From: Pseudomonadota bacterium
GTDB lineage: Bacteria; Pseudomonadota; Gammaproteobacteria; Xanthomonadales; Wenzhouxiangellaceae
Assembly (NCBI GenBank): GCA_013285445.1
Contig: CP053448.1
Span: forward strand, 1,550,001 to 1,614,000
DNA length: 64,000 nt
Direction of reading: 5' to 3'
The translations under genes were made by a program, and so were the position numbers. The notes under the pieces were generated by a model. That model worked only from the letters and a program-made list of their open reading frames with translations. It ran no database searches and was not told the DNA's origin. Below are positions 31,691-40,794 of this stretch, piece after piece. Position 1 is the first letter of the stretch. Each line of letters begins with the position of its first letter.

Positions 31691-34374
31691 TCTTTTCCCG
31701 TCATCGAATCCACTACAGTTTGGCACTTGTCGAAGCGCTTTGCCAGCAACTCATGCTGGTCGACGGGGTGCGGGAAGGATTGGTACCAGCGCCTGCGCAG
31801 GAGGTTGAGCTCGTCGACCAGCGAGGTCGAACGATCGCGATCGCCGAGGCGTTTGGCGAGCCGGTCAACCTGATAGGCCATACGCGCATCGCGGTCCTCA
31901 TTGGGCGAGTCCAGACCCGCGAGAAACTCCATCTCAATGGCAATCTGGCGGGCGGCCTGGCCGTTTTGCTCAACCTGCTTTGCCAGGGCATCGATTGATA
32001 CCGCCTCGTCAGCCAATCGCCTTGCGGTTGCCGCCAGTTCATCAAGCAGGGGGTCTTCTTTCGCGTCGCAATCGGGCAGTTGTTCGATGGTGGCCTCATC
32101 GACGGCACCGCGCTGGCGCTGCTGCCAGATCGCCTGGATGGTTTCGGCAATGTGGTCGAAGCGCTGCCGAGCGGCTTGGCGCGCAGCCCGGCGCTGTTCG
32201 GTGAGCCGCTGCCTGAGTTGCTGTTCGGCCCGCTCGAATCGCTGTTCAAGCGATCTGGGTCGGCGCCCGGCGCTGCTCCACTCATCCCGCAGCCCCCGCA
32301 TCCGACCTCGCGCGTCTTCGAGCTCCGCGGTATCGCATTGGGCCAGTGTTTCGGCCTGTTCGCACAGCCCCCGCAGCTGATCGCTGTGCTCGCGTTGCTC
32401 GGCCTGCGTTTCCTGTTGCTTGCCACGCAACTGCTCGAACAGCGGGTCGATCGGCTCCCGGAACGCTTTCCAGAGTTTCTGCTCGATGCGACGCCGGCCG
32501 CGGCCGGCGGCTTGCCAGCGTGCCTGCAGGGCCTTGGCCTGTTCTATCGCTTCCGACAGATCCTTGACGTGGGTCAGGCCGCGGGCCTCGGCAACCAGCT
32601 GGCGCTTGACCTTCTCCACGGCCTCGAATTCAGAGTCGAGCCGGGCCGAGAGATGATCCATCAGTTCGCGCAGCCTGGCGGCCGAAGATCCGCGAGATTT
32701 CGGCGGCAGATCGTCCAGCCGGCGAATGGCCTGGCGAGCGGTGTGCATCAGCTCCTGCAGCCGATCGGTCGCGCTGGATTCATCATCGGCAGCCTGATGT
32801 GCCTGCTCGAGGAAGCGCTTGAGCTGTTCGAGGTTGGCCTCCTGCACGGCGCTTCGCTGTTCGAAGTACGGCTTGGCCTGCTCGAAGGCGGCCTTGCAGG
32901 CGGATTGAAACCGTCGCCACTGACCGGCCGGTGCCGCATGCTGGCGCTTGTCACCCGGCAGGACTTCCAGTGATTCGAGGCGTTGCCATTCGCGCCGGGC
33001 TGATTTGAGCGCGGCGGTGATCGCATCGGGGTGCTGCTCGGACCCGGCCAGGGCCTCGACCTGGGCAATGAGCTCATCGCGAATCTTGTTGTTTGACCAG
33101 TGTTCCCAGTTGCGCATTTCGTGCAGGCGGCCTTCCAGGCGATGAAGACGGCCGCCGATAGCGCTGGTCTGCTGGCGCCTGGGCAGTCGATCGAATGCGC
33201 TGCGGGTTTCGCGCAGGTGTTTCTGCGCCCCGGCCATATTGCCTGCTTCCAGCAGCTCGGCGATCTGGTCGACTCGGGCGACAAAGTCCGGCCCGACGGC
33301 CTGCTGCGCCTGGCGATCAGGCGTCTGAAGGTGCGCTTCGCGGCGCCTTTGCAGCGCTTTGAGAACCGGAAGAACACGCTCGCGGGTCAGGCGATCGGCT
33401 TCGGTCGGCGCCGAGATGTGGCTCCAGGCACGGTCCCAGTCACCCAGCAGCTGGCCGGCTTCGCCGGGGTCGAGTTGGGCAGTCGAATCAAGCCCTTCAA
33501 GCCGCGTGGCTACAGCCAGCAGTTTCTGGTCAGCGCCTTGGTCGGGCGGATCGGCTGCCGGCGCTTCCGCGGTGGGGATGGTCGGATCACTGTCGGGTCG
33601 CTCCAGCGCCCGCCGGGCAATGGCGATGGCGCCGTGAAAGCGCCGGGCCAGGCCTTCGGGCGCTTGCTCGAGTCCTTGCCATTCACTTCGCAGCTCGGAC
33701 AGCTCGAGCTTGCGCGAACCGCTGAAATCCCCGCGCGCGAGCGCTTCGGCCCGCTTGACCAGGGCTTCGGCCGGCGCGACTTGAGCGTCCAGCTGTCCGC
33801 TGGCAATGCGCAGCTCGCGCAGGCGCGCGTCGACGGCGCGTGCGCGTCCCTTGTTGCTCTTGCGCAGCGAAGCGGCAATGCGCTCCAAGGTTGATTCCTG
33901 TTCAATGCGCGCCAGCACTGCCGCCGCCAGATCGTTGTCCCGCTCGGTCGCGTAACAGTCGCCCAGGAACCCCTGTGCATCGATTCTCTCAAGCGCCGCG
34001 GCCCGCAACGCGGTGTCGGGCGCATGCCTGGCCACCTGCCGAATCCAATCGGGATCGTCGATGCGGCGAAACCACTCCAGCCGTTCCTTGATCATTTCGG
34101 GGTCAGCTTTGCGCATGATGGATCGACGCAGAAATTGGTCAGCAGCCGCCAGAATGTCGGGATCCGACTCCCGCAGACGAGCATCGAGCCAGAACGCCTC
34201 GTTGTTGATCCGCTGCAGCGCAGTCAGCCGCACCAGTGGCGACTCGTCATGCTCGGCAATCTGGCCGATGCGCTCAATCAGCGCGTCATCGTGGCCTTCC
34301 CGGACAGCCTGCGCCCGTACCTGAGGGTCGCGGTGCTCCCAGGGTTGCCCAAAGATTCGGGATTTCAGGTTCAT
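31687..34374 (-). CDS. large DUF349 protein with HEAT-like N-terminus
   Basis: An 895-residue, highly charged and mostly helical protein. The N-terminal 250 residues look like HEAT-type repeats (WEHRDPQVRAQAVREGHDD, EHDESPLVRLTALQRINNE). The remainder consists of repeated DUF349 modules: tryptophan-containing helices such as LLGDWDRAWSHISAPTEADR, ALQARWQAAGRGRRRIEQKL WKAF and LRDEWSSAGRRPRSLEQRFE. DUF349 proteins are common in gammaproteobacteria, but their role is not established to my knowledge. ATG 34374 (MNLKSRIFGQPWEHRD) is chosen because the upstream frame is not conserved-looking and would cross a TATAAT box (34405-34410). It is translationally coupled to nhaC downstream. Confidence 0.75.
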   Translation of the reverse strand: MNLKSRIFGQPWEHRDPQVRAQAVREGHDDALIERIGQIAEHDESPLVRLTALQRINNEAFWLDARLRESDPDILAAADQFLRRSIMRKADPEMIKERLEWFRRIDDPDWIRQVARHAPDTALRAAALERIDAQGFLGDCYATERDNDLAAAVLARIEQESTLERIAASLRKSNKGRARAVDARLRELRIASGQLDAQVAPAEALVKRAEALARGDFSGSRKLELSELRSEWQGLEQAPEGLARRFHGAIAIARRALERPDSDPTIPTAEAPAADPPDQGADQKLLAVATRLEGLDSTAQLDPGEAGQLLGDWDRAWSHISAPTEADRLTRERVLPVLKALQRRREAHLQTPDRQAQQAVGPDFVARVDQIAELLEAGNMAGAQKHLRETRSAFDRLPRRQQTSAIGGRLHRLEGRLHEMRNWEHWSNNKIRDELIAQVEALAGSEQHPDAITAALKSARREWQRLESLEVLPGDKRQHAAPAGQWRRFQSACKAAFEQAKPYFEQRSAVQEANLEQLKRFLEQAHQAADDESSATDRLQELMHTARQAIRRLDDLPPKSRGSSAARLRELMDHLSARLDSEFEAVEKVKRQLVAEARGLTHVKDLSEAIEQAKALQARWQAAGRGRRRIEQKLWKAFREPIDPLFEQLRGKQQETQAEQREHSDQLRGLCEQAETLAQCDTAELEDARGRMRGLRDEWSSAGRRPRSLEQRFERAEQQLRQRLTEQRRAARQAARQRFDHIAETIQAIWQQRQRGAVDEATIEQLPDCDAKEDPLLDELAATARRLADEAVSIDALAKQVEQNGQAARQIAIEMEFLAGLDSPNEDRDARMAYQVDRLAKRLGDRDRSTSLVDELNLLRRRWYQSFPHPVDQHELLAKRFDKCQTVVDSMTGKE

Positions 34375-34404
34375 GGGCCGTGTCACATCGTCGCTAGTCC
34401 CCGT

Positions 34405-34410
34405 ATTATA
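34405..34410 (-). promoter_or_regulatory. -10 box (TATAAT) of the DUF349-nhaC unit
   Basis: Perfect TATAAT on the minus strand, 30 bases before the chosen ATG. It lies inside the 80-bp gap downstream of the traB-like stop. Confidence 0.45.
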
Positions 34411-34454
34411 GGGGGAGGCTCGCTTGACCGACGGCCAGTCGGCACCGCCGAGGT

Positions 34455-35660
34455 TCAGATCAACTGCTGAATCATGCGCAGGCCGGCTACCCAGGTGCCA
34501 ATGGCCGAGCCGAGGTTGGACAGGAAAAACACCAGCAGTACCCTGGAGACCCGGTTTTTCCACCAGCCAGTCAGCCGCACGACATCCTCGCGCAGTGATT
34601 CGAAGTCGGCAACCCGTGGCTTTCGCAGTCCGGCTTCGACCGCTCCGGCGACCATGCCGGCCCCAATGGTCGGGTTGAGTGAGGTCAGCGGCGCGGCAAC
34701 CAGGGCCGATAGCACAGTGACCGGATGGGCGCGGGCGATCACGGCGCCGAGTGCCGATAGCGTGCCGTTGATGACGACCCAGGTCGCCACCAGCGACCAG
34801 CCCAGCTCGGGCGAACGCGAAAAGCCGACGACAAAGCCGGTCACGACCAGGAGCAGGATCAGCCAGGGCAACATCTTCAGAATGCGCGAGCGTGGGGGCC
34901 TGGTGCTGAGCGAGGCAACGGTTCCGGCGGGTTCGTCAGTACTTGCAAGCGCCCGGGCCGTGCCTTCCAGGTGACCGGCGCCAAGTACCGCGAGTACCTT
35001 GCGGGGGGCATGCCCTTCGTTCTCCTGCCGCAGTCTTGCGGCCATGAAGCGGTCCCGCTCGGCGATCAGCGAGTCGTAAAGCTCGGGGGCGGTTTCGGAG
35101 AACTCGCTGAAGGTCTCGGTCAGCAGGTCGCCTTGCTTGAGGCGCTCGATGTCCTCCTCGCTGATTTCCTGGCGTGAGAACATCGACATGATCAGGCCGT
35201 TGAGCATCAGCCAGCGCTTCCACCAGGACAGGCGGCTCGACGCACGACGCAGGGTGATCCCGATGTCGCGGTCGACGAGCTGCACCGGAACGTCTGTGCG
35301 CCGTGCAGCCTCGATGGCCATCTTCATCTCCTCGCCGGGTTCGATGCCGAACTGCTCGGCGATTCTTCGCTGGTAGGCCGCCAAAGCCAGGGAGGCCATC
35401 AACATGCCGGCCTTGCCCTCGCGAATGACCTGAAACAGGTCCATGTCCCGCCAGGCATCGCGCTCGGTCAGGGTTTGATAGCGCGGCGCGCAAAGCTCAA
35501 TGGCCACGGCGTCGTAGTGACCGCTGTCAATCAGACGCTCGACTGCCTCGGCGCTGGTGCGCGAGACATGTGCGGTGCCGAGCAGCGCGTAGTCCACGCC
35601 TTGACGCTGGACATGGCGGACGGGCTCGTCGCCGAAGAGTTTCTGCTGATCCGGGGTCAT
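34455..35660 (-). CDS. TraB-family protein
   Basis: A 401-residue protein of the TraB/PrgY family. The N-terminal soluble domain shows LLGTAHVSRTSAEAVERLI, AIELCAPRYQTL and VLAVLGAGHLEGTARAL; the family's conserved GTAH, E and GxxH residues are all present. The C-terminal 130 residues are hydrophobic, with about four membrane segments (LPWLILLLVVTGFVVGF, VSRVLLVFFLSNLGSAIGTW). Enterococcal TraB shuts down sex-pheromone production, and human TRABD is related; the chemistry is presumed protease-like (Tiki/EreA/PrgY fold). No function can be assigned here. ATG 35660 (MTPDQQKLFGDE) is used because upstream residues are not family-like. It lies divergent from the peptidase-amidoligase cassette. 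Confidence 0.8.
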   Translation of the reverse strand: MTPDQQKLFGDEPVRHVQRQGVDYALLGTAHVSRTSAEAVERLIDSGHYDAVAIELCAPRYQTLTERDAWRDMDLFQVIREGKAGMLMASLALAAYQRRIAEQFGIEPGEEMKMAIEAARRTDVPVQLVDRDIGITLRRASSRLSWWKRWLMLNGLIMSMFSRQEISEEDIERLKQGDLLTETFSEFSETAPELYDSLIAERDRFMAARLRQENEGHAPRKVLAVLGAGHLEGTARALASTDEPAGTVASLSTRPPRSRILKMLPWLILLLVVTGFVVGFSRSPELGWSLVATWVVINGTLSALGAVIARAHPVTVLSALVAAPLTSLNPTIGAGMVAGAVEAGLRKPRVADFESLREDVVRLTGWWKNRVSRVLLVFFLSNLGSAIGTWVAGLRMIQQLI

Positions 35661-35781
35661 CGAGGGCAGTCGGGCAAAAGCAGTTGGGCAGTTTAGCCGA
35701 TCAGTCAACAGTTTTTCCGACAGACGCAACGGTTTCGCGCCATAATCCGATTCCGCGTTCGTCACTTTCCGGTGGCCTGCC

Positions 35782-36492
35782 ATGCCCCTTGCATTCTCTT
35801 TCCCGGTCGTGATCGAAGCCCAGCCCGATACGACGACTTGCGGGCCAACCTGTCTGCATGCCGTGTATCGGCATTTTGGCGATGACATTTCGCTGGAGCA
35901 GGTCATCGACGAGATTCACCGCCTCGATCACGGTGGCACGCTTGACGTTTTTCTGGCCAACCACGCCCTGTACCGCGGCTATCGGGCGGCCATCCACAGC
36001 TGGAATCTGGAAGTCTTCGATCCGACCTGGTTCGCGCTTGGACGGCGTGAGCTGGCAGTGAAACTGCGCCAGCAGGCCGATTTCAAGCAGCGCGAAAAGC
36101 TGTCGGTGGCCACGCCCGGCTATCTCGACTTCCTGGCCTCCGGCGGGCGAATCCGGTTCGGGGACCTCAACCGGGCGCTGCTTCGTCGCCTGCTGTCCGA
36201 CGGCCATCCGGTGCTGACCGGGCTGAGCGCGACTTATCTCTACCGCGGTGCGCGCGAATGGGGGCCCGCCGACGAGGATGACGATGTCCGCGGCGAGCCG
36301 GTGGGCCATTTCGTGGTGCTGACCGGTTATCGACGTGAAACCCGGGAGGTCCTGATCGCCGACCCGACCAGCGCCAACCCGCAGGGCAGCCAGAACTACG
36401 GCGTGCACATTGATCGGGTGATCGGTGCGATCCTGCTTGGCGCACTGACCTATGACGCCAACCTTCTGGTCATTCGCCCGTGCAACAGCTGA
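35782..36492 (+). CDS. C39-like cysteine peptidase (first gene of amidoligase cassette)
   Basis: A 236-residue soluble protein with a papain-like/C39 arrangement: oxyanion Gln14 and catalytic Cys20 in AQPDTTTCGPTCLHAVYRHF, His176 in VGHFVVLTGY, and Asp194 in LIADPTSANPQG. No signal peptide, ABC transporter or membrane segment is attached, unlike bacteriocin-exporting C39 proteins, so it should act in the cytoplasm. It could process a small peptide or amide product made by the ligases encoded downstream. Its last 13 bases overlap the start of the ATP-grasp gene, which strongly suggests coupled translation. The leader (121 bp) separates it from the divergent traB-like gene. Catalytic residues are seen; the substrate is unknown. 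Confidence 0.8.
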   Translation: MPLAFSFPVVIEAQPDTTTCGPTCLHAVYRHFGDDISLEQVIDEIHRLDHGGTLDVFLANHALYRGYRAAIHSWNLEVFDPTWFALGRRELAVKLRQQADFKQREKLSVATPGYLDFLASGGRIRFGDLNRALLRRLLSDGHPVLTGLSATYLYRGAREWGPADEDDDVRGEPVGHFVVLTGYRRETREVLIADPTSANPQGSQNYGVHIDRVIGAILLGALTYDANLLVIRPCNS

Positions 36493-37949
36493 TCGTCGTC
36501 AGCCGTACCGAGGACTGGCCGCTCGAAATTGCCGGCATCGACCGTGTCCTGGCGCGCGATTACCTGACCGATCCGGCCTGGTCGGAGCGTCGTTCGATCC
36601 GGGTCTACAATCTCTGCCGCAGCTACGGCTACCAGTCCAACGGCTACTATGTGTCGTTGCTGGCCGCTGCGCGCGGCCACAAGCCGTTACCCTCGGTCGC
36701 CACCCTGCAGGACTTTCGCGCGCCTGACATCGTCCGATTGACCGGTGCCGAGCTGGGTCGGCTGATCGAGTCCGGCCTTCGTCCCCTGCATTCAGACGAT
36801 TTTACGCTTTCGATCTACTTCGGCCGCAACCTGGCGCGCCGCCACGACCGGCTTGCACGGGCCCTGTTCAATGTGTTTTCGGCACCGCTGCTGCGGGCGC
36901 GTTTCGAGCGCCTGGACACAGGCTGGAGCCTCAGGCGAATCGCGCCGGTGTCGTTCAGCGATATTCCGGAGGCGCATCTGGACTTCGTGCGGGAAGCGGC
37001 CGGCCGTTACTTCTCCGGCAAGCGACCGCGCACCGAGCGCCACAGGCCGGCGCGCTTCGATCTGGCCATGCTGGTCAATCCGGATGAAGGCCACCCACCG
37101 TCCGACGAAAAAGCGCTCAGGCGTTTCGAGCGCGCCGGCGAAGCGGTGGGGTTCCACGTCGAGCGCATCGTTCGCGACGACATCGGCCGACTGGCCGAGT
37201 TCGATGCGCTGTTCATCCGCGAGACCACGGCGGTCAACCATCACACTTTCCGCTTTTCGCGCAAGGCGGCCGCCGAAGGGCTTGTTGTGATCGATGATCC
37301 GGACTCGATCCTCAAATGCACCAACAAGGTCTATCTTGCCGAGTTGCTCCAGCGCCACGACATCGCCGCGCCCCGAACTGTGCTGGTGCATCGCGACAAT
37401 CTCGACTCGATCGAGCAACGTCTCGGGCTCCCGGTTGTGCTCAAGCAGCCCGACAGCGCCTTCTCGCTGGGCGTGGTGCGGGTTGCCGAGCGCGAGGTGC
37501 TCGGTCCGACCCTGCGCAAGATGCTGCGCCACAGCGAGCTGATCGTGGCGCAGGAATATCTGCCTACCGAGTTCGATTGGCGGGTCGGCGTACTGGACGG
37601 TCGGGCGCTGTACGTGTGCCGCTACCATATGGCGCGCGGACACTGGCAGATCATCAACCACGACCGCGCCGGAGGAGATGAAGGTCTGGCGGAGACGCTG
37701 TCGGTCGGCGAGGCGCCCGAGCCGGTCGTGCAGGTTGCGGTTCGGGCAGCCGGCCTGATCGGTAAGGGGCTATATGGCGTCGATCTCAAGGAAGTCGACG
37801 GCCGCGTGCTGGTGATCGAGATCAACGACAATCCGTCGATCGATGCCGGCTGCGAGGACGCGGTGCTGCGCGACGCGCTGTATCGCGAAATCATGGGGGT
37901 GATGTTCAAGCGCGTGACCGAGCGCAAGCTCGGGCAGCGTCAGGAGTAG
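36480..37949 (+). CDS. RimK-like ATP-grasp ligase with RLAN N-terminal domain
   Basis: A 489-residue carboxylate-amine ligase. Residues 1-150 (LIVVSRTEDWPLEIAG, VRVYNLCRSYGYQSNGYYVS) match the RimK-like ATP-grasp N-terminal (RLAN) domain. The rest is ATP-grasp: NKVYLAELLQRHDIAAPRT, PVVLKQPDSAFSLGVVRV with the flexible loop, IVAQEYLPTEFDWRVGVLDG, and the Mg-binding VIEINDNPSIDAG. It should activate a carboxylate as acyl-phosphate and couple it to an amine, as RimK adds glutamates to S6. It overlaps the peptidase gene by 13 bases and is followed 4 bp later by the GCS2 ligase gene. Two ligases, a peptidase and an amidohydrolase in one unit point to a small-molecule or peptide pathway. Confidence 0.85.
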   Translation: MQQLIVVSRTEDWPLEIAGIDRVLARDYLTDPAWSERRSIRVYNLCRSYGYQSNGYYVSLLAAARGHKPLPSVATLQDFRAPDIVRLTGAELGRLIESGLRPLHSDDFTLSIYFGRNLARRHDRLARALFNVFSAPLLRARFERLDTGWSLRRIAPVSFSDIPEAHLDFVREAAGRYFSGKRPRTERHRPARFDLAMLVNPDEGHPPSDEKALRRFERAGEAVGFHVERIVRDDIGRLAEFDALFIRETTAVNHHTFRFSRKAAAEGLVVIDDPDSILKCTNKVYLAELLQRHDIAAPRTVLVHRDNLDSIEQRLGLPVVLKQPDSAFSLGVVRVAEREVLGPTLRKMLRHSELIVAQEYLPTEFDWRVGVLDGRALYVCRYHMARGHWQIINHDRAGGDEGLAETLSVGEAPEPVVQVAVRAAGLIGKGLYGVDLKEVDGRVLVIEINDNPSIDAGCEDAVLRDALYREIMGVMFKRVTERKLGQRQE

Positions 37950-37953
37950 AAGG

Positions 37954-39195
37954 ATGCCGACTCTGGATCCGGTGGCCAGACCCGCGTGTCTGCGTGCCTT
38001 TGCCGGGTACGGCATCGAGCTCGAGTACATGATCGTCAATCACGCGGATCTGTCGGCGCTGCCGATGGCCGATCGTCTCTTGGCGATGCAGGCCGGCGAG
38101 GTGGTCAACGAGGTCGACAAGGGTGCGCTGGCCTGGTCCAACGAGCTGGTTCTGCACGTTATCGAACTCAAGACCAACGGTCCGGCCACTGCCCTGCATG
38201 GGCTGCCGGGTCTGTTTTCCGCTGCGGTTCGGGATATCAATATCCAGCTTTCGCCGATGGGTGGCATGCTGCTGCCGGGCGCCATGCATCCTCTGTTCGA
38301 GCCCGACACCGAGACCCGGCTCTGGCCTCACGGTCAGAACGAGATCTACGAAGCCTATGACCGGATCTTTGCCTGCCGCGGCCACGGTTGGTCAAACCTG
38401 CAGTCGATGCATATCAATCTGCCCTTTTTCGACGACGAGGAGTTTCAGCGGCTGCACGCGGCTGTCCGACTGGTCTTGCCGCTCATTCCAGCGATTGCGG
38501 CGGCCTCGCCCTTGATCGAGTCGGCGTGGTCGGGCTGGATGGATACCAGACTGCGTTTCTACCGCGATAATCAACGGCGGATTCCCCAGATTGCCGGCGC
38601 AGTGGTCCCGGAGGCCGTTGCTTCGATCGCCGACTACCATACCCGAATCCTCGAACCTATGTATCGCGCGATCCGGCCACATGACCCGGCCGGTATTCTG
38701 ACCGACGACTGGCTCAATTCGCGCGGTGCGATTGCACGCTTCGAGCGCCAGACGATCGAAATCCGGGTGATCGATATCCAGGAGTGTCCGGCCGCCGACC
38801 TCGCCATCGCCGAGGCGGTCACCGCGTTGGTCCGCCGCTGCTACGAGTCCGAAGCGTGGCTGCACACTGGCCAGGCTCTGTCGACCCGGGTGCTTGCCGA
38901 CCAGCTGTTCGCTGCAGCCCGAGCCGGTGGCCGAGTCCGATACGACCACCGGCCCTGGCTCGAATTGTTCAATTGCCCCAGGGTGGTCGACGGTCGGACG
39001 CTCTGGCGAGAACTGCTTGCCGGCCTGAGCCTGTCACCATCGGCCAGCGCCACGCTGTCGACCCTACTCGAGCGCGGCACGCTGGCCGAGGCGCTTCATG
39101 TCCGGCTCGGCCAGACGCCGTCGCGTGCCGCCATTGCCGAGGTCTATCGGGAGCTGGGCGAATGCCTGGATCAAAACCGCCTGTTTCTGCCCTGA
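37954..39195 (+). CDS. GCS2-family carboxylate-amine ligase
   Basis: A 413-residue protein of the glutamate-cysteine ligase 2 (YbdK-like) superfamily. The signature GYGIELEYMIVN (GxExE) is at residues 16-27, NEVDKGALAWSNELVLHVIE and IELKTNGP near 50-75, LQSMHINLPFFDDEEFQRLH in the middle, and ARFERQTIEIRVIDIQECPAADL towards the end. These enzymes use ATP to join an amino-acid carboxylate to an amine. True glutathione synthesis is unlikely from this context; the substrate is unknown. The ribosome-binding site CAGGAG...AGG lies just before ATG 37954. Its 3' end overlaps the next gene by 34 bases in another frame. The family assignment is solid. Confidence 0.8.
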   Translation: MPTLDPVARPACLRAFAGYGIELEYMIVNHADLSALPMADRLLAMQAGEVVNEVDKGALAWSNELVLHVIELKTNGPATALHGLPGLFSAAVRDINIQLSPMGGMLLPGAMHPLFEPDTETRLWPHGQNEIYEAYDRIFACRGHGWSNLQSMHINLPFFDDEEFQRLHAAVRLVLPLIPAIAAASPLIESAWSGWMDTRLRFYRDNQRRIPQIAGAVVPEAVASIADYHTRILEPMYRAIRPHDPAGILTDDWLNSRGAIARFERQTIEIRVIDIQECPAADLAIAEAVTALVRRCYESEAWLHTGQALSTRVLADQLFAAARAGGRVRYDHRPWLELFNCPRVVDGRTLWRELLAGLSLSPSASATLSTLLERGTLAEALHVRLGQTPSRAAIAEVYRELGECLDQNRLFLP

Positions 39196-39926
39196 TCACT
39201 TGCGAACATGCCAGCGCGCGGGTGCCGGCCTACTGGCAGCGCCTTTTCTGCGGTCAGACAGAGGTGCTCGCGTCCCATCGTGCCTGGGACCCCGGCTCGC
39301 TGGACCTGGCCGAGGCGCTGGCCCGACATCTGGATGCGCCGCTGCTGGCCGGTCAGGTCACGCGTCTCCTGATCGACCTGAACCGATCCTCCGGGCATCC
39401 CCGCCGCTTCTCGGAATGGACCCGAGGCCTGCCAGAGAGTGATCGGGTGCGCATCGAGCGGTCCTGGTGGTTGCCACACTGGCAGGTGTTTGGACAGTTC
39501 ATCCGGAGCCATCCCGGTCAGGTTGTCCATATCGGCTGTCACAGCTTCACGCCCGTGCTCGCCGGACGACGACGTCGCTTCGATATCGGTCTGCTCTATG
39601 ATTCTCGTCGCTGGGCCGAACGGCGGCTTTGTCGTGATCTGGCCGGTCGTCTGTCGGCGCGATTGACCGGCATCCGGGTCCGCATGAACCAGCCCTATCG
39701 CGGCACCGCCAACGGCATCGGCCAGCAGCACCGTCGTCTCTACGGGCCGGACAGGCTGCTGAGCGTGGAAGTCGAGATCAATCAGCGGCTGGTCCGTCGT
39801 GGTGACTGGGGGGTCGTCCTGGCCGCGATCAGCACAGAACTGGCCGAACTGATCCGCGCTTGGTCACCGCGCGTGCACGAGGCTGCTGATGAGCCGGTCT
39901 CCGTCATCAGTCGCGCCAGCGCTTGA
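39162..39926 (+). CDS. N-formylglutamate amidohydrolase-like enzyme
   Basis: A 254-residue protein of the N-formylglutamate amidohydrolase (FGase) family. Motifs are SALITCEHASARVPAYW near residue 10, RLLIDLNRSSGHPRRFSEWT near 70, VVHIGCHSFTPVLAGRRR near 120, DIGLLYDSRR, and MNQPYRGTANGIGQQHRRL near 180; conserved His and Glu residues should bind zinc. Canonical HutG makes glutamate and formate in histidine degradation, but no hut genes are present. Here it probably hydrolyses or transfers an amide made by the two ligases upstream. ATG 39162 (MPGSKPPVSALITC) overlaps the GCS2 gene by 34 bases. It converges on aguB with a 20-base overlap. Confidence 0.8.
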   Translation: MPGSKPPVSALITCEHASARVPAYWQRLFCGQTEVLASHRAWDPGSLDLAEALARHLDAPLLAGQVTRLLIDLNRSSGHPRRFSEWTRGLPESDRVRIERSWWLPHWQVFGQFIRSHPGQVVHIGCHSFTPVLAGRRRRFDIGLLYDSRRWAERRLCRDLAGRLSARLTGIRVRMNQPYRGTANGIGQQHRRLYGPDRLLSVEVEINQRLVRRGDWGVVLAAISTELAELIRAWSPRVHEAADEPVSVISRASA

Positions 39927-40794
39927 GCAAATCGCCGTAGGCGTCGATACGGCGGTCGCGCAGGAAGGGCCAGATTCGGCGTATCGTCTGGCTGCGGTTG
40001 AAGTCCACCGATGCCAGCACGATCTCGGCCTCGCTGCCGGCCTCGGCCAGAATTTCTCCCTGCGGGCCGGCGATCAGGCTGTGGCCCCAGAACTCGGCTT
40101 CGCGGTTCCCGCCTGAACGGTCGGGCTCGAAACCGACCCGGTTGCAGGCTGCAACGGGGAGCCCGTTGGCGATGGCGTGGGCACGCTGGATCGTGCGCCA
40201 GGCCTCGAGCTGCCGGTGCTGCTCGTCGTCGTCGTCCTCCGGCGCCAGGCCGATGGCGGTCGGGTAGACCAGGATGTCGGCGCCGGCCAGCGCCATCAGT
40301 CGGGCCGCTTCCGGGTACCACTGATCCCAGCACACCAGCACGCCGAGCCGGCCGACTGAGGTGTCGATCGGCGTGAAGCCCGTATCGCCCGGTGCGAAGT
40401 AGAACTTTTCGTTGTAGCCGGGATCGTCCGGGATGTGCATCTTGCGGTACAGACCGGCGCGCTGGCCGTCACGCTCGAAGACCACGGCGGTGTTGTGCGC
40501 CAGGCCGGGGGCACGCTGCTCGAATATGGAGCCGACTACGACCAGCTGGTGGCGGCTGGCGCAGTGTGAAAGCATGCGTGCGGTGGGGCCGTCGAGTGGC
40601 TCGGCCAGATCGAACAGCCCGGGATCCTGGACCTTGCAGAAATATTCGCTGGCATGCAGTTCCGGCAGCACGACCAGTGCTGCGCCCAGGTCGGCGGCCT
40701 GCGCGATGCCTTCGGCCGTGGTGATCCGGTTGTCTTCGGGATCGGGACCCATTGCGTGTTGAACCAGCGCAACCAGCAGTGGTTCGGCACTCAC
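39907..40794 (-). CDS. aguB: N-carbamoylputrescine amidase
   Basis: A 295-residue nitrilase-superfamily enzyme that hydrolyses N-carbamoylputrescine to putrescine, CO2 and ammonia. The catalytic triad is visible: Glu in VVLPELHASEYF, Lys in LYRKMHIPDDPGYNEKFYF, and Cys in LGVLVCWDQWYPEAARLM. The DDPGYNEKFYFAPGDTGF stretch is characteristic of AguB. The start is a GTG at 40794 (VSAEPLLVALVQ) overlapping the aguA stop by four bases (GTGA), so longer in-frame starts are rejected. It acts directly after AguA. Its 3' end overlaps the convergent amidohydrolase gene of the amidoligase cassette by 20 bases. Confidence 0.93.
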   Translation of the reverse strand: MSAEPLLVALVQHAMGPDPEDNRITTAEGIAQAADLGAALVVLPELHASEYFCKVQDPGLFDLAEPLDGPTARMLSHCASRHQLVVVGSIFEQRAPGLAHNTAVVFERDGQRAGLYRKMHIPDDPGYNEKFYFAPGDTGFTPIDTSVGRLGVLVCWDQWYPEAARLMALAGADILVYPTAIGLAPEDDDDEQHRQLEAWRTIQRAHAIANGLPVAACNRVGFEPDRSGGNREAEFWGHSLIAGPQGEILAEAGSEAEIVLASVDFNRSQTIRRIWPFLRDRRIDAYGDLLKRWRD

